Shown: piece after piece, positions 33,970 through 43,215 of the stretch
How positions within the stretch are numbered: the stretch's first letter is position 1
How the letters are laid out: each line of letters starts with the position of its first letter
Assembly: GCF_018614975.1 (NCBI RefSeq)
Contig: NZ_JAGGNR010000051.1
Location: forward strand, 1 to 63,868
DNA: 63,868 bases
Origin: Paenibacillus polymyxa
GTDB taxonomy: Bacteria > Bacillota > Bacilli > Paenibacillales > Paenibacillaceae
Reading direction: 5' to 3'
Translations under genes and position numbers: made by a program
Notes under the pieces: model-generated
Databases searched by the model: none
Told to the model about the DNA's origin: nothing
Seen by the model: the letters and a program-made list of their open reading frames with translations, nothing else

Positions 33970-34822
33970 ATGATGCATACATACCCTTTCCAGCGCAAGG
34001 TGCATGTTCTTTGTGAAATTGCTGGAGTTTCACGCTCGGGCTATTACCAATATTGTAGCGAAGATGCGAGGTTACATCGTCAAAATCAGGAACAAGACGA
34101 TCAGAAAGTAAAAGCAATCATTCTGAAAGCCTACCATTACCGAGGAAGAACGAAAGGTGCTCGTCAAATCAAAATGACGCTGGAGCTCCACTATGGAGTT
34201 ACATATAATCTCAAGCGAATTCGTCGTGTCATGCAAAAGTACAACATCGTTTGTCCGATTCGAAAAGCGAATCCCGCACGTCGTATGGCCAAAGCTACCC
34301 ACGAGCATCGAACCTGTCCTAACACGTTAAATCGAGCTTTTAAGCAAGGGATTGCAGGCAAGGTACTATTTAACAGACATCACGTATTTAACGTATGGGA
34401 AAAATAAGCGAGCCTATCTATCGACCATTAAAGACGCTGAAAGTAATGAGATTTTAGCTTATGAAGTCTCTGCTTCACTCGGTTTGGACATTGCGATGGA
34501 GACGTTGAAACAACTCAAAAAGCATCGTCATCTCACCCCGGATGCGTTGATTCATTCGGATCAAGGATTTCACTATACGAACCCAAAGTTTCAAAAGCTT
34601 GTGAAGAACATGGGGCTAAGTCAATCCATGTCGCGTCGAGGAAACTGTTGGGATAATGCTCCACAAGAGTCCTTCTTTGGGCATTTTAAAGATGAAACGA
34701 ATCTCAAAACATGTATGACCTTGGAAGAGGTCAAGCAAGAAGTAAAAAGCTACATGATTTATTACAATCATTATCGAGGTCAATGGAACTTAAACAAGCT
34801 GCCGCCTGCACGATACAGATAG
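33970..34822 (+). pseudogene. IS3-family OrfB (DDE transposase) with frameshift
   Basis: The frame is open from upstream of ATG 33970 and encodes the OrfB N terminus (RKVHVLCEIAGVSRSGYYQY; an HTH_21-type region GRTKGARQIKMTLE). At 34369-34371 one extra T turns the expected LLTDITYLTYGK into L-F-N-R-H-H and a stop at 34405. The rest continues in the next frame: LTDITY (first Asp), IHSDQGFHY (second Asp) and GNCWDNAPQESFFGHFK (Glu). All three catalytic residues lie after the lesion, so no functional enzyme is made unless the error is a sequencing artefact. Confidence 0.88.
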
Positions 34823-34909
34823 CAGCTTGAAGTTGCCTAACCTTTTTTAAATTGTCCTTTACAAGGGGTACATTTTAAGTCCATAGATGACTTTCAGGGG
34901 AACCCTTTT

Positions 34910-35213
34910 ATTGTATAACAGGCATGTTGTGTGTAGTTGGGACGTGATACAGCAATAACTTGTTAATGTTAGATCGTATGTCGTTTAGAGCACCTATGTC
35001 ATTCAGTACACCATAGTTTTGCGCAGGCTGTATAGTATTAGTCTGGCACTTCATGGCTATTTCATCATACATTATTGATTGCTTCATTGGGCGATTATCG
35101 CTCTACGGATATTCAATCTATTTTGGAGAGGTACTAGACATAAGACTCTTCTGTCCACATCATAGTTTTCTACATCTGCTTAGTCAGTTGTATTGGACTT
35201 GGGTGATTCAGAA
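34910..35213. other. Intergenic stretch without recognised feature
   Basis: About 300 bp between the IS and the 3' end of the minus-strand DUF5704-like gene. I see no convincing ORF, RNA or clear terminator here. Confidence 0.4.
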
Positions 35214-38200
35214 CTAGTGTGGTACCTGGGATTGAAAATCGTTCCGGCTGGACTGATCAGCTTGGTAAAAGACAATATCGCCATCCTTCAGCGGCCAGGT
35301 TCTGCCTTGACTGTCTGTTGGCGTTTTGTTGAAACCTTCCATCTGCCATTGATTCATCAGCGGCGCATGAATATATTGCAGATGGGGTGCATCTGTATTT
35401 CCATTCCGCAGGCTCTCCATGTTGAAGTTGACCACGATATAACCATTCTTTAGAAAAACATTCGATTTCTCATCCAGCTGATTTTGTCTGGCGATGGGTT
35501 CAAGATCCGTCCCTTTTGGTACGGCATATACATCGGCCGGCAAGCTGTACTCCCCGTACCAACGCTGGATTGCTGCATTGGCTCGGTCCACGTTGACCCC
35601 GGAAGGAATGTCCATTTTGGGTCCGATGAGTGTCCGAATTGGAGCAGACAGGATCATCCAGTCATAACGACCTACCCATGTTTTTTGATGAGACGTCTGA
35701 TCGACCAGGCGAACCATATGTTCCGCCAACGTACGCTGGTTGCGTTCTTCCCCTGACAGTTCATAAGTATACTGATAACGCGCTGTATCACCTAACTCTG
35801 TGCCGGGTACATTTCGAAGACGTGAGTTAAGGACAACAAAGCGTTTCTCCAGATCCTGAGCGGATCCGATACGGATCAGGCGTTCCTGGCCTCGATGGTA
35901 GTACAGATCCACTTCTTGCCGGGAGGACCCGCCTTTACTTACAAATGCAAAAGTGGGTGTGATTCGAATACCATCCTGTTTGCCAAACATATTGCCCTTG
36001 GTCTTCAGATCAAACTTGAAATGGTACCCTGTCTTCACGGTTGCGTTAGCAAATCCCTGCACCGGATGGCTTCCTGGTCGAATGGGTAATACAAATGGAG
36101 CCAGGTTACCTCGTGGATCACCATCAATGCTATTCATCCCGGTCCAATAGCTATAGCCCGTTGGTTCGGGACTACCCAGTCGCTTGCGAAATACATTTTC
36201 CCAGTTGTAATCGGAGATATCAGTGACGTGAAAATCATATAACCTCCCGATGACATCTACCGGAACGGTGTCCGCTGCAACATGATGTGCCAGATTGGTA
36301 TTGGCATCCTGCTGCTCTGTAAAGTTTGCAGGTGCATTCTCTGCAATATTGCGGAATGTAATGTGATATTTGCCTTCGTCTACCCATACAGGGAGATAAA
36401 ATGTGGTATCCAGTTGATTGACCGGAATATCAACCCATGTCTTGGTGGGGATAAACTGACTCCGGTCTGCGTTGTAGACATCAAACGGGAATTGCACCTG
36501 TTTGATTCGAAAATATTTGGCATAGTCCCGATTCCCATACCCGGGATAACTTGCTGCGTCCAAGTGTTGTCCCGATGTAGGGATTCGCACAATGAACGGA
36601 CGTTCCAGAATGAGTGCAGCGCTGGTTGGGTCCGGTCCGGTTTTCTGATTATGCGGCTGATCATCCGATACCCAGGCGTAGTTGACGACAGGGGTGTGCA
36701 CTGTGACGGTGTTGATGCCGGTAATCGGTAATATTTTATTGGAGCCACCATTTACGTTACCCGGTAGCAAATCATAATAGATTTCACCAGAGCTTGTGGT
36801 GTTTGCTTTATTCAGCAGGGAATTGCTGATCATATTACCCGGTTTGTACAGCACATCACGCCCAATTGTCGTTGGATTAGGAATGTTGGATGGTGTTGGG
36901 CCCTCTTTGGTTGCTTCCACATCATTCATAATGGTTGTGCTGTTGAATTTAACTAAATCATTGTTCACTTTACTTTGAGGTGTATTGGATTCAGCCATCC
37001 CTTTTAACCGTGATGTATCATCAGGCACACTGGGAGGTTGGTTCAAACCACCTGTTAATTTGGGTGGAGTATATGAGATTGAAGTGGTTTGCCCGGGTCG
37101 TACATGGCTTTCTACGGATTCATCATTTGTAGACTCCAGTGTTGGTGGTGTGTATCCTGTTGGATTCATCGTAACGGTCTCACCGGGCAAAGCGTAATTA
37201 TTCATGGTTGCTTTAGAGATCTTGTATACTTCCAGATTGTTAATTTTCCAGTAGGAGTAGTCTCTTGTGATCTGGAAGGTGTATGGCTTGGGTACCGTGT
37301 CGTTCGCGGGTACAGGTGGCCCTGGTGTACAACCATCATCATCACATATTTCTGGTCCAGGTACTGTCCATTCTCTATCGTAAGAGATTGTGACATTACA
37401 GTTGTATGTAACTTTACCACTCATTTTCGCCCAGGCTTGTTTAAACAGGTAATTGTCAGCAAAGGCATTTGTGTAGAGTGACTCGGAAGTAGGGATTCCT
37501 CTTAACACATTGAATGTCTCATTATCTCTGTTATCTGACTTAATAACACCGTTGGCATTTGGATCGAGATCATTCATGCTCATAATGGTTCCAGCAGAAG
37601 GTGGTCCAATCGTTGGTGTGCAACCTCCACCGCCTCCGTTACCGTCCTCACCACCAGGACCCGGATTTTCTTCAACGCCAATGTTTGTTGTGGTAGTTAG
37701 CTCAAAATCATCCTTTTCCCACAGTACTTTGATGGTTGTGGTTCCTCTGCTGACGGCTTGAACTACTCCGGAGTTACTAACGGTAGCGACACCAGGATTG
37801 GAAGATTCCCATGTCGTTGTACCACCGCTGCCGGTGTTTACATTGGTCTCTACTCCAAAGTTTCCATCTCCATTTTTGGTTTTGACCGTTGCATTCAATT
37901 GTTTGGACTGGTTCAAGCTAAGTTGCCCGCCAGCGGTGAGGTTGATCTCTTTGGTTATTTCTGCAAAGGCTCGCCAATATAAATCTGTGTTGAATTGATA
38001 GTCAGCATTCCATTTGGAAGGGGAATATTCTTCCGTTTTGATAGGTGGAATAGCACCACCAATTTGAGTGGTGAATTTTGTGTTACGACCTGTAAATGAT
38101 TCAACAGAAACCAAAATGGGCAGCCCTGGCTCATAGTAAGCTGTATTATCCATGTAGTGAGGTTCTTTAGATTTATCAGTTATTTCCGTAGAAGAATGTG

Positions 38201-38579
38201 ATTCACCTACTTTATCAAAGTACTCAGTCGGAATATAAACATCTTTATCCAAATCAAGGTCGACACAGATTGTAGAAGATACCGGAAGATTTTTCGTGGG
38301 ATCGTTTTCTAGCTCGATGTTATTGCACTGGCCATCAACCTTCCATTTTAGATTGTTAATTTGGTAAATATATACACCTATATTGGTTTTCTTTTTCCCT
38401 TCAACAGGGATAACCTTTTTTTGTGACTTCGCAGGTGTAGAAGGCTCCATATGGAATGTGTTTATTTCAGGTTTAATTCCCGGTCCTCCACCTGCAGAGG
38501 CCTGAGTTACTGATGATACAAGTAATACGAGTGATAACACGAACAACAACATTTTTTTAACAGCTTTTTTTCCCCTCAA
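35214..38579 (-). CDS. Large secreted DUF5704-like surface protein with Big_2 domain
   Basis: A 1121-aa exported protein. The start TTG 38579 follows GAGGG at 7 nt and gives a signal peptide (RGKKAVKKM, hydrophobic core, cleavage near TQASA-GG). Residues about 213-303 look like a bacterial Ig-like Big_2 domain (TTTWESSNPGVATVSNSGVV). A Gly-rich linker (GGEDGNGGGGG, about 309-319) follows, then about 800 residues of beta-rich sequence I connect, from memory only, with DUF5704. Cys pairs are scattered in the middle. There is no LPXTG or SLH motif of its own. It begins 11 nt after an SLH protein gene on the same strand, so the two are co-transcribed and probably assembled together on the cell surface. 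Function unknown. Confidence 0.75.
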   Translation of the reverse strand: MRGKKAVKKMLLFVLSLVLLVSSVTQASAGGGPGIKPEINTFHMEPSTPAKSQKKVIPVEGKKKTNIGVYIYQINNLKWKVDGQCNNIELENDPTKNLPVSSTICVDLDLDKDVYIPTEYFDKVGESHSSTEITDKSKEPHYMDNTAYYEPGLPILVSVESFTGRNTKFTTQIGGAIPPIKTEEYSPSKWNADYQFNTDLYWRAFAEITKEINLTAGGQLSLNQSKQLNATVKTKNGDGNFGVETNVNTGSGGTTTWESSNPGVATVSNSGVVQAVSRGTTTIKVLWEKDDFELTTTTNIGVEENPGPGGEDGNGGGGGCTPTIGPPSAGTIMSMNDLDPNANGVIKSDNRDNETFNVLRGIPTSESLYTNAFADNYLFKQAWAKMSGKVTYNCNVTISYDREWTVPGPEICDDDGCTPGPPVPANDTVPKPYTFQITRDYSYWKINNLEVYKISKATMNNYALPGETVTMNPTGYTPPTLESTNDESVESHVRPGQTTSISYTPPKLTGGLNQPPSVPDDTSRLKGMAESNTPQSKVNNDLVKFNSTTIMNDVEATKEGPTPSNIPNPTTIGRDVLYKPGNMISNSLLNKANTTSSGEIYYDLLPGNVNGGSNKILPITGINTVTVHTPVVNYAWVSDDQPHNQKTGPDPTSAALILERPFIVRIPTSGQHLDAASYPGYGNRDYAKYFRIKQVQFPFDVYNADRSQFIPTKTWVDIPVNQLDTTFYLPVWVDEGKYHITFRNIAENAPANFTEQQDANTNLAHHVAADTVPVDVIGRLYDFHVTDISDYNWENVFRKRLGSPEPTGYSYWTGMNSIDGDPRGNLAPFVLPIRPGSHPVQGFANATVKTGYHFKFDLKTKGNMFGKQDGIRITPTFAFVSKGGSSRQEVDLYYHRGQERLIRIGSAQDLEKRFVVLNSRLRNVPGTELGDTARYQYTYELSGEERNQRTLAEHMVRLVDQTSHQKTWVGRYDWMILSAPIRTLIGPKMDIPSGVNVDRANAAIQRWYGEYSLPADVYAVPKGTDLEPIARQNQLDEKSNVFLKNGYIVVNFNMESLRNGNTDAPHLQYIHAPLMNQWQMEGFNKTPTDSQGRTWPLKDGDIVFYQADQSSRNDFQSQVPH

Positions 38580-38590
38580 ATTTAATCCCT

Positions 38591-39868
38591 CTAATCTGTG
38601 GCTATTACGCTGTAAGCAGCGCCTTCTTTGGTTACAAGACTGACAGCAAAAATCAGCTCTTTATCAAAATGTAAAAGTCCTCTACTCCAGTAGACTGGAT
38701 TATTAACAGCGAATACCCCTCTACTTTTTGTGAAATCATTAATTACAGGCCCAGCATAGGTAGCAAAGGTTTTCGAAGTTGGAGAATTCATAGGATTAAT
38801 TGTTGCTGAATTAAGTAAACTTCCGGCTTGTAGTGCATTCATGGTAGTACTTTTCACGTTCAATTCAAGTTCCGCAAAAGAATAATAAGCTCCTCGTACC
38901 AGGGTGTATCCTTCATCTACAAAAACAGGATAATAAATACTTCTTTCAGCACCCTTCGCAAAGGTATTAACAATAATCCAATTTTTTATCTTGAGATCGG
39001 CATATTTAGTATCTGTAATAATATTTTTATTACGAACTTTTGAGAAGTCGTCTGTAACCTCACTGTAGTCAACGTTGGGTCCAACCTTTTTCTCAGGTGT
39101 TTTTTCGTACGATGGCGCAATAATATTCAAATTCGTCCCCGTCAAACCCACCGCCCGCAGCTCATTCAGACCCTGGAAATCGGCAGGCTTAGTATTGGCA
39201 ACGGCTGAATAACGGGCAATCAATACAGCTACTTCCGCCCGAGTGGTGGTACGATCAACGCCAAATGTTTTATCGTTTGCCACACTCATCAGTCCCGTTC
39301 CCAGGGCAACGGCTACTGCATTTTTTTGAGAACTTGCGAGTTTACCTGTGAAGTATTCCTTTGCAGGAACAACGGTGTTTGTCACATCAGAGAGTGCTTG
39401 CTTGTACTCGGGATCAACCACGGTTAGCCCTTGCGTCAGCCAAGTAGCCATCTCGCCTCGTTGAAGAGCGCCTTGTGCATCCAGTTTACCCTTGTAATTA
39501 GAAGGGCTGATAAAACCTTTTGCTATAGCAGTAGAGACACCGCTCTTTGCCCATTCGGGTATGTCCGTGAAATTGTTTGGTTCTTGTGTCGTTGCAGTAG
39601 GTTGGTCGGATAGACGTCCCAGGATACTTGCCATTTCAGCTTTGGTGACCGGTGAGCTTGGTTTAAATGTCCCGTCGGCATACCCCTTGAAATAACCTTG
39701 TTCCACGGCCGAATTAATTGCTGAAGATGCCCAGTGTGTAGAAGGAACGTCCTTGAATTTTATTGTAGCTTGTGCGGCTTCTACAGAACTCCCAACACCT
39801 CCAAAACCTACGATACCCCCTGTTAATAAAGCTAATGCCGTTACGCCGGAAATCATCATTTTTTTCAT
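38591..39868 (-). CDS. SLH-domain surface protein
   Basis: A 425-aa secreted protein with a signal peptide (MKKMMISG, hydrophobic core, cleavage near VEA-AQ) and three SLH repeats covering about residues 35-230 (FKDVPSTHWASSAINSAVEQ; FTDIPEWAKSGVSTAIAKGF; a third ending TTTRAEVAVLIARYS). SLH domains bind pyruvylated secondary cell-wall polymer. The C-terminal 190 residues are unrecognised and beta-rich. AGAGGAG lies 8 nt before ATG 39868; an in-frame TTG 18 nt upstream overlaps the ribosome binding site. It precedes the DUF5704-like gene in an operon and could serve as its wall anchor. Confidence 0.9.
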   Translation of the reverse strand: MKKMMISGVTALALLTGGIVGFGGVGSSVEAAQATIKFKDVPSTHWASSAINSAVEQGYFKGYADGTFKPSSPVTKAEMASILGRLSDQPTATTQEPNNFTDIPEWAKSGVSTAIAKGFISPSNYKGKLDAQGALQRGEMATWLTQGLTVVDPEYKQALSDVTNTVVPAKEYFTGKLASSQKNAVAVALGTGLMSVANDKTFGVDRTTTRAEVAVLIARYSAVANTKPADFQGLNELRAVGLTGTNLNIIAPSYEKTPEKKVGPNVDYSEVTDDFSKVRNKNIITDTKYADLKIKNWIIVNTFAKGAERSIYYPVFVDEGYTLVRGAYYSFAELELNVKSTTMNALQAGSLLNSATINPMNSPTSKTFATYAGPVINDFTKSRGVFAVNNPVYWSRGLLHFDKELIFAVSLVTKEGAAYSVIATD

Positions 39869-40056
39869 GAATCTTACTCCTCTCAATTGTGAATTTTTTT
39901 CCTTGATATGTACTATTCAGACTACTAGATACTAAATTTGTAATAATAATCAATATTCTACCATGTATAACTAGGCTGTTGGTATGATTTATCAACAAAA
40001 TCCCTCCTCTGCATAGAACTTTTACTAATGCTCCAGACCTATATTTCCTCAAAAAC

Positions 40057-40093
40057 ACAAAAAAAGGCCACGAATCTGCAGATTCATAGCCTT
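40057..40093 (-). terminator. Terminator after csaA
   Basis: AAGGC/GCCTT outer arms and a GAATCTGCAGATTC inner palindrome; on the minus strand the hairpin ends in seven T residues. Confidence 0.85.
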
Positions 40094-40200
40094 ATGCTTT
40101 AAGGTCTCCAACATATGTAGTTCCATCAATAATCAATAAATCAAGGATACTCGATTTCCAAACATTTGAAAAGCCCTATTCTTCTTACTCAAAAATAAAA

Positions 40201-40530
40201 TCAGGCTATCGGTGTTCCATTAGGTAATGGGCTATCCGGTGAGAGCAAGACAACATCGCCTTCACCATGCACGCCGCCCAGTACGAGTACTTCAGAGACA
40301 AAACCGGCAATCCGCCGAGGTGGAAAATTAACTACAGCAACAACCTGTTTGCCGATCATCATGTCAGGCGTGTATCGCTGGGTGATCTGAGCACTGGAAC
40401 GTTTCAGGCCAAGTGGTCCGAAATCGATCGTCATTTTAATAGCGGGTATGCGAGCCTTGGGGAAGGGTTCGGCTTCCACCACGGTACCGACTCGGATGTC
40501 ATGCTGCATGAACTCTTCAAAAGTAGCCAT
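40201..40530 (-). CDS. csaA: CsaA, tRNA-binding/chaperone-like protein
   Basis: A 109-aa protein with the tRNA-binding OB fold found in CsaA, Trbp111 and the C terminus of methionyl-tRNA synthetase. Segments F-M-Q-H-D-I-R-V-G-T-V, IKMTIDFGPLG, SSAQITQRY and GKQVVAVVNFPPRRIAGF followed by SEVLVLG are diagnostic. CsaA has been described as an export-related chaperone; nucleic acid binding is inferred from the fold. AAAGGAG precedes ATG. It is followed by its own terminator. Confidence 0.93.
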   Translation of the reverse strand: MATFEEFMQHDIRVGTVVEAEPFPKARIPAIKMTIDFGPLGLKRSSAQITQRYTPDMMIGKQVVAVVNFPPRRIAGFVSEVLVLGGVHGEGDVVLLSPDSPLPNGTPIA

Positions 40531-40581
40531 AAGGTAGATCTCCTTTCAACTATTGGGGATTATTATAAATGAAAAATCAAC

Positions 40582-40618
40582 AAAAAATCCAGATTACGCT
40601 GTATCGTAACCTGGATTT
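40582..40618 (-). terminator. Terminator after udk
   Basis: AAATCCAG/CTGGATTT arms with internal TTACG/CGTAA pairing, giving a T tract on the minus strand. Confidence 0.85.
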
Positions 40619-40643
40619 CTGTGTTGTGGTGCTTTGCAGCCAT

Positions 40644-41276
40644 TTATGCGCCGTTCCAATTCTCTCCGGTGAGGTATTTCTCGGTGAGGATGGATAACAT
40701 CTGAATACCTACTTCATTATGTCCGCCTTCTGGAATAATGATATCAGCATACTTTTTGGATGGCTCGATAAAAGCATCATGCATCGGTTTTACCGTTTCG
40801 AGATATTGTTTGTACACGGATTGGATCGTGCGTCCGCGTTCCTCAATGTCCCGCAGTACTCTCCGCAGAATCCGCACATCGGAATCAGTATCAACAAATA
40901 CTTTGATGTCCATCAGACTGCGAAGATGTTCGTCAATCAGCACATGCAATCCTTCTACAATGACAATATGGTTAGGTGCCAGTTCAACCGTCTCACCTGC
41001 AGCACGGTTATCCATGGTGAAGTCATATACGGGAGCATACGCCGCTTGGCCTTTTTTCAACAGGGTGAGATGCTCAATCAACAGATCATTATCGAATGCA
41101 AACGGGTGATCGTAATTGGTGAGTCGGCGTTGCTCAGGTGTGAGCTGCGACTGGTCTTTGTAATAATTATCTTGGGATATAAACGTGACTTTACCTGATC
41201 CCAGACGGTCTATGACGGAGCGAGCTACCGTCGTTTTACCGGAGCCGGTTCCTCCGGCGATACCAATAATGAGCAT
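40644..41276 (-). CDS. udk: Uridine kinase
   Basis: A 210-aa P-loop kinase of pyrimidine salvage (uridine/cytidine to UMP/CMP). The P-loop GIAGGTGSGKTTVA occupies residues 5-18; QDNYYKDQSQ, NYDHPFAFD, YDFTMDNR and IVEGLHVL are family blocks; the lid region is RILRRVLRDIEERGR. Full length. It is a single-gene unit between VanZ and csaA. Confidence 0.95.
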   Translation of the reverse strand: MLIIGIAGGTGSGKTTVARSVIDRLGSGKVTFISQDNYYKDQSQLTPEQRRLTNYDHPFAFDNDLLIEHLTLLKKGQAAYAPVYDFTMDNRAAGETVELAPNHIVIVEGLHVLIDEHLRSLMDIKVFVDTDSDVRILRRVLRDIEERGRTIQSVYKQYLETVKPMHDAFIEPSKKYADIIIPEGGHNEVGIQMLSILTEKYLTGENWNGA

Positions 41277-41475
41277 GGTTGTTCCATAAGCCTCCCTAGA
41301 ATGGCAGCATAATCATGAATAAAGAGTACTGATCCACAATCGATTCAGTACCTTTATCCACATGTCTGACTCTGAATACACAATTCTTTCATTGTACCAT
41401 AGCAGACGGCTTTTTTCATCTTGGTGTATGGACCATGTTTTGCCTTCAGGGGTGTTATGCTTGCTAATATTCATT

Positions 41476-42057
41476 TTACTGCATATCTTTGGATGATACT
41501 CCCCGTGGTGACTCCCATAGGGCCATTAGGCGCTGTCCGATGGAACTTTTGGTGAACATATTCAGGATGATAAAGCCAAGTACACTTCCCGTTGTATTGG
41601 CTATTATATCGTTCAGATCGGTGCTGCGACCGTTGCCTAAGGTTACTCGGAGCAGCAACTGTGTAATTTCAATGAGGAAACTTAGGGCCAATCCTACTAA
41701 TGTTGCTGTTCGTATCGAGTGAATCCAAGGCTTTATGAAAGGAAGCATGAACCCCAGTGGCATAAACAGTACGATGTTGAGGAGAAAGCTTGGTGCATCC
41801 GCGGTCAGAAGTGGAATCCATTGAATGCTTTGATACCATGGTGTCAGGTTAGCATAGATCCCGATGTTCACGTCGATAGGGAAAAATACAAAGTGCATAA
41901 CGCCCAACATATATATGGCAAATGCGAGCATCGACACATACTGTCTGACCGTATACCTGGTTTTGCTCACCCTGACATGGAGCATCAGGGCGAGCAGGAC
42001 CAGAACGAATAACGGACCAAGTACGATGGGAGATGAGATTGAATATTGGATGGACAT
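41476..42057 (-). CDS. VanZ family membrane protein
   Basis: A 193-aa protein with about five membrane segments. The VanZ signature region includes MHFVFFPIDVNIG, NIVLFMPLGFMLPFI, LSFLIEITQLLL and the R-S-T-D-L-N-D-I-I-A-N-T-T-G-S-V-L-G block. VanZ proteins are linked to teicoplanin resistance and sometimes other envelope functions. It is 33 nt downstream of the anti-sigma gene, so it may belong to the same envelope-stress operon. Confidence 0.9.
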   Translation of the reverse strand: MSIQYSISSPIVLGPLFVLVLLALMLHVRVSKTRYTVRQYVSMLAFAIYMLGVMHFVFFPIDVNIGIYANLTPWYQSIQWIPLLTADAPSFLLNIVLFMPLGFMLPFIKPWIHSIRTATLVGLALSFLIEITQLLLRVTLGNGRSTDLNDIIANTTGSVLGFIILNMFTKSSIGQRLMALWESPRGVSSKDMQ

Positions 42058-42090
42058 GGAATGGCTCCTTCATAAGGAAATGAGATCAGG

Positions 42091-43215
42091 CTATTGAAGC
42101 TGAATCTTCATTTCCATTCCCTTGATGAATTGTGTGTCTTTAACCTCTTCAGCGAAGTCATCCTTGATCTCAAAAGGTTTCACTATCAGATATTTTATAT
42201 CCTTGGCAGTTGTGGCATATATGCGTTCGGATGTTAATTGGGTTCCCTTATAGGTGCCCTCGCCGCTAAGTGAGGTCAGTTGCCGCCCTTGATCATCATA
42301 GACGGCAAATCCGATGTGACTCAGTTGTTCCTGCTCTTTTGCCGTAAGAGTATTCTTATCATTCAAACTGATAACAGTAGTTAGGCGAGTAGTGACAGGG
42401 GTAACCTCCGCTTCCGTAACAGCCGCCGTATACAAATCGTTGGTCATGGCTGTCTTAGGCAGAACCTGCTGAATGTTATCTGTTGATTTGGTAAATGGAA
42501 CCGTCAGCTCGAACTCATGATCAATACCCTGCAACGTCAATTGAACTTTGGCGTCAAACTGATCCGGCCAATGTGTAGTTCCCTGATCGGAGGAAATGAC
42601 CTGCTCAAAGAGCAGTGTATTTGGCTGTGTTTCTCCTACCGAACTATAGAATAGTCCGCTATTCGGGAGGGACCCGTCGACTTTGAAAAAAACATTCTCA
42701 ATTCCGCTGCTCAGTTTCACGATGTCCCTGCCATTGTCATATTCGCCTTGATTCAGATTAGGCGCAGTGAAATGAACCAGAAACGCAGCACGGGTACCAT
42801 CATAGAACGCTTCAAGCACTTCCAACTTCACATCTTGGTAAGCGACCTTGCTGTTAACAGGGGTAGTCAAGCCTTCGTTGCCCGCTGTTCGCAGACCCAT
42901 ATCGGCTTCTATTGAGCTGAAGAGGCTGCCCACGAGTGGGATATTGCGCAAGGAGGCAGCCATGGCTGGTGATACAAAGCCGGATGCAAATACGGTCACG
43001 CCCAATACTCCGGCTGCGATCGTCGCAGCTGCAGCCTTGTGCCATCGCTTGTTCTGGCGACTGGAGCGCAAAGTCTGTTTGGTTTTCAATGTGTTTGATG
43101 ATGCTGGCAGAGATTCCAGTGTGGCATCAATCCGGTTACGCACGAGTTCAGACATCAGGGGACGCTCCTTTGCTTGGTTCTTTAATTCCTGATCGATATT
43201 AAACGGGTTTGACAT
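42091..43215 (-). CDS. Anti-sigma factor-like DUF4179 membrane protein
   Basis: A 374-aa protein with a cytosolic N terminus (about 1-60), one membrane segment (AAAATIAAGVLGVTVFASGF, about 61-80) and an extracytoplasmic part beginning SLRNIPLVGSLFSSIE, typical of DUF4179, with a second beta domain (DUF5643-like) at the end. Such proteins sit downstream of ECF sigma genes and hold the sigma factor at the membrane. It overlaps the sigma gene by 17 nt. Confidence 0.85.
   Translation of the reverse strand: MSNPFNIDQELKNQAKERPLMSELVRNRIDATLESLPASSNTLKTKQTLRSSRQNKRWHKAAAATIAAGVLGVTVFASGFVSPAMAASLRNIPLVGSLFSSIEADMGLRTAGNEGLTTPVNSKVAYQDVKLEVLEAFYDGTRAAFLVHFTAPNLNQGEYDNGRDIVKLSSGIENVFFKVDGSLPNSGLFYSSVGETQPNTLLFEQVISSDQGTTHWPDQFDAKVQLTLQGIDHEFELTVPFTKSTDNIQQVLPKTAMTNDLYTAAVTEAEVTPVTTRLTTVISLNDKNTLTAKEQEQLSHIGFAVYDDQGRQLTSLSGEGTYKGTQLTSERIYATTAKDIKYLIVKPFEIKDDFAEEVKDTQFIKGMEMKIQLQ

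Larger units (their letters stand above)
33422..34872 (+). mobile_element. IS3-family (IS150-like) insertion sequence, defective
   Basis: A 1451-bp element bounded by imperfect inverted repeats of about 32 bp beginning TGTACCC (24 of 32 matches). It encodes the two usual genes, OrfA (HTH) and OrfB (DDE integrase), in overlapping frames with an A AAA AAG heptamer between them. A hairpin with T tract just inside the left end (33425-33475) blocks read-in transcription, a common IS3 feature. OrfB carries a single-base insertion, so the copy is probably immobile. No clear target duplication is seen at these ends. Confidence 0.85.
33397..34909 (+). terminator. Terminator hairpin split by an IS element
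   Basis: The flanks outside the IS ends are themselves complementary: AAAAGGGTTACCCCAGAAGT (33397-33416) against the reverse complement of 34890-34909 (about 18 of 20 pairs). Joined, they would form a stem-loop ending in T residues just after the importer operon. The simplest reading is that the IS landed in the loop of the operon terminator. An alternative is that these are the outer ends of a larger element. Confidence 0.5.
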
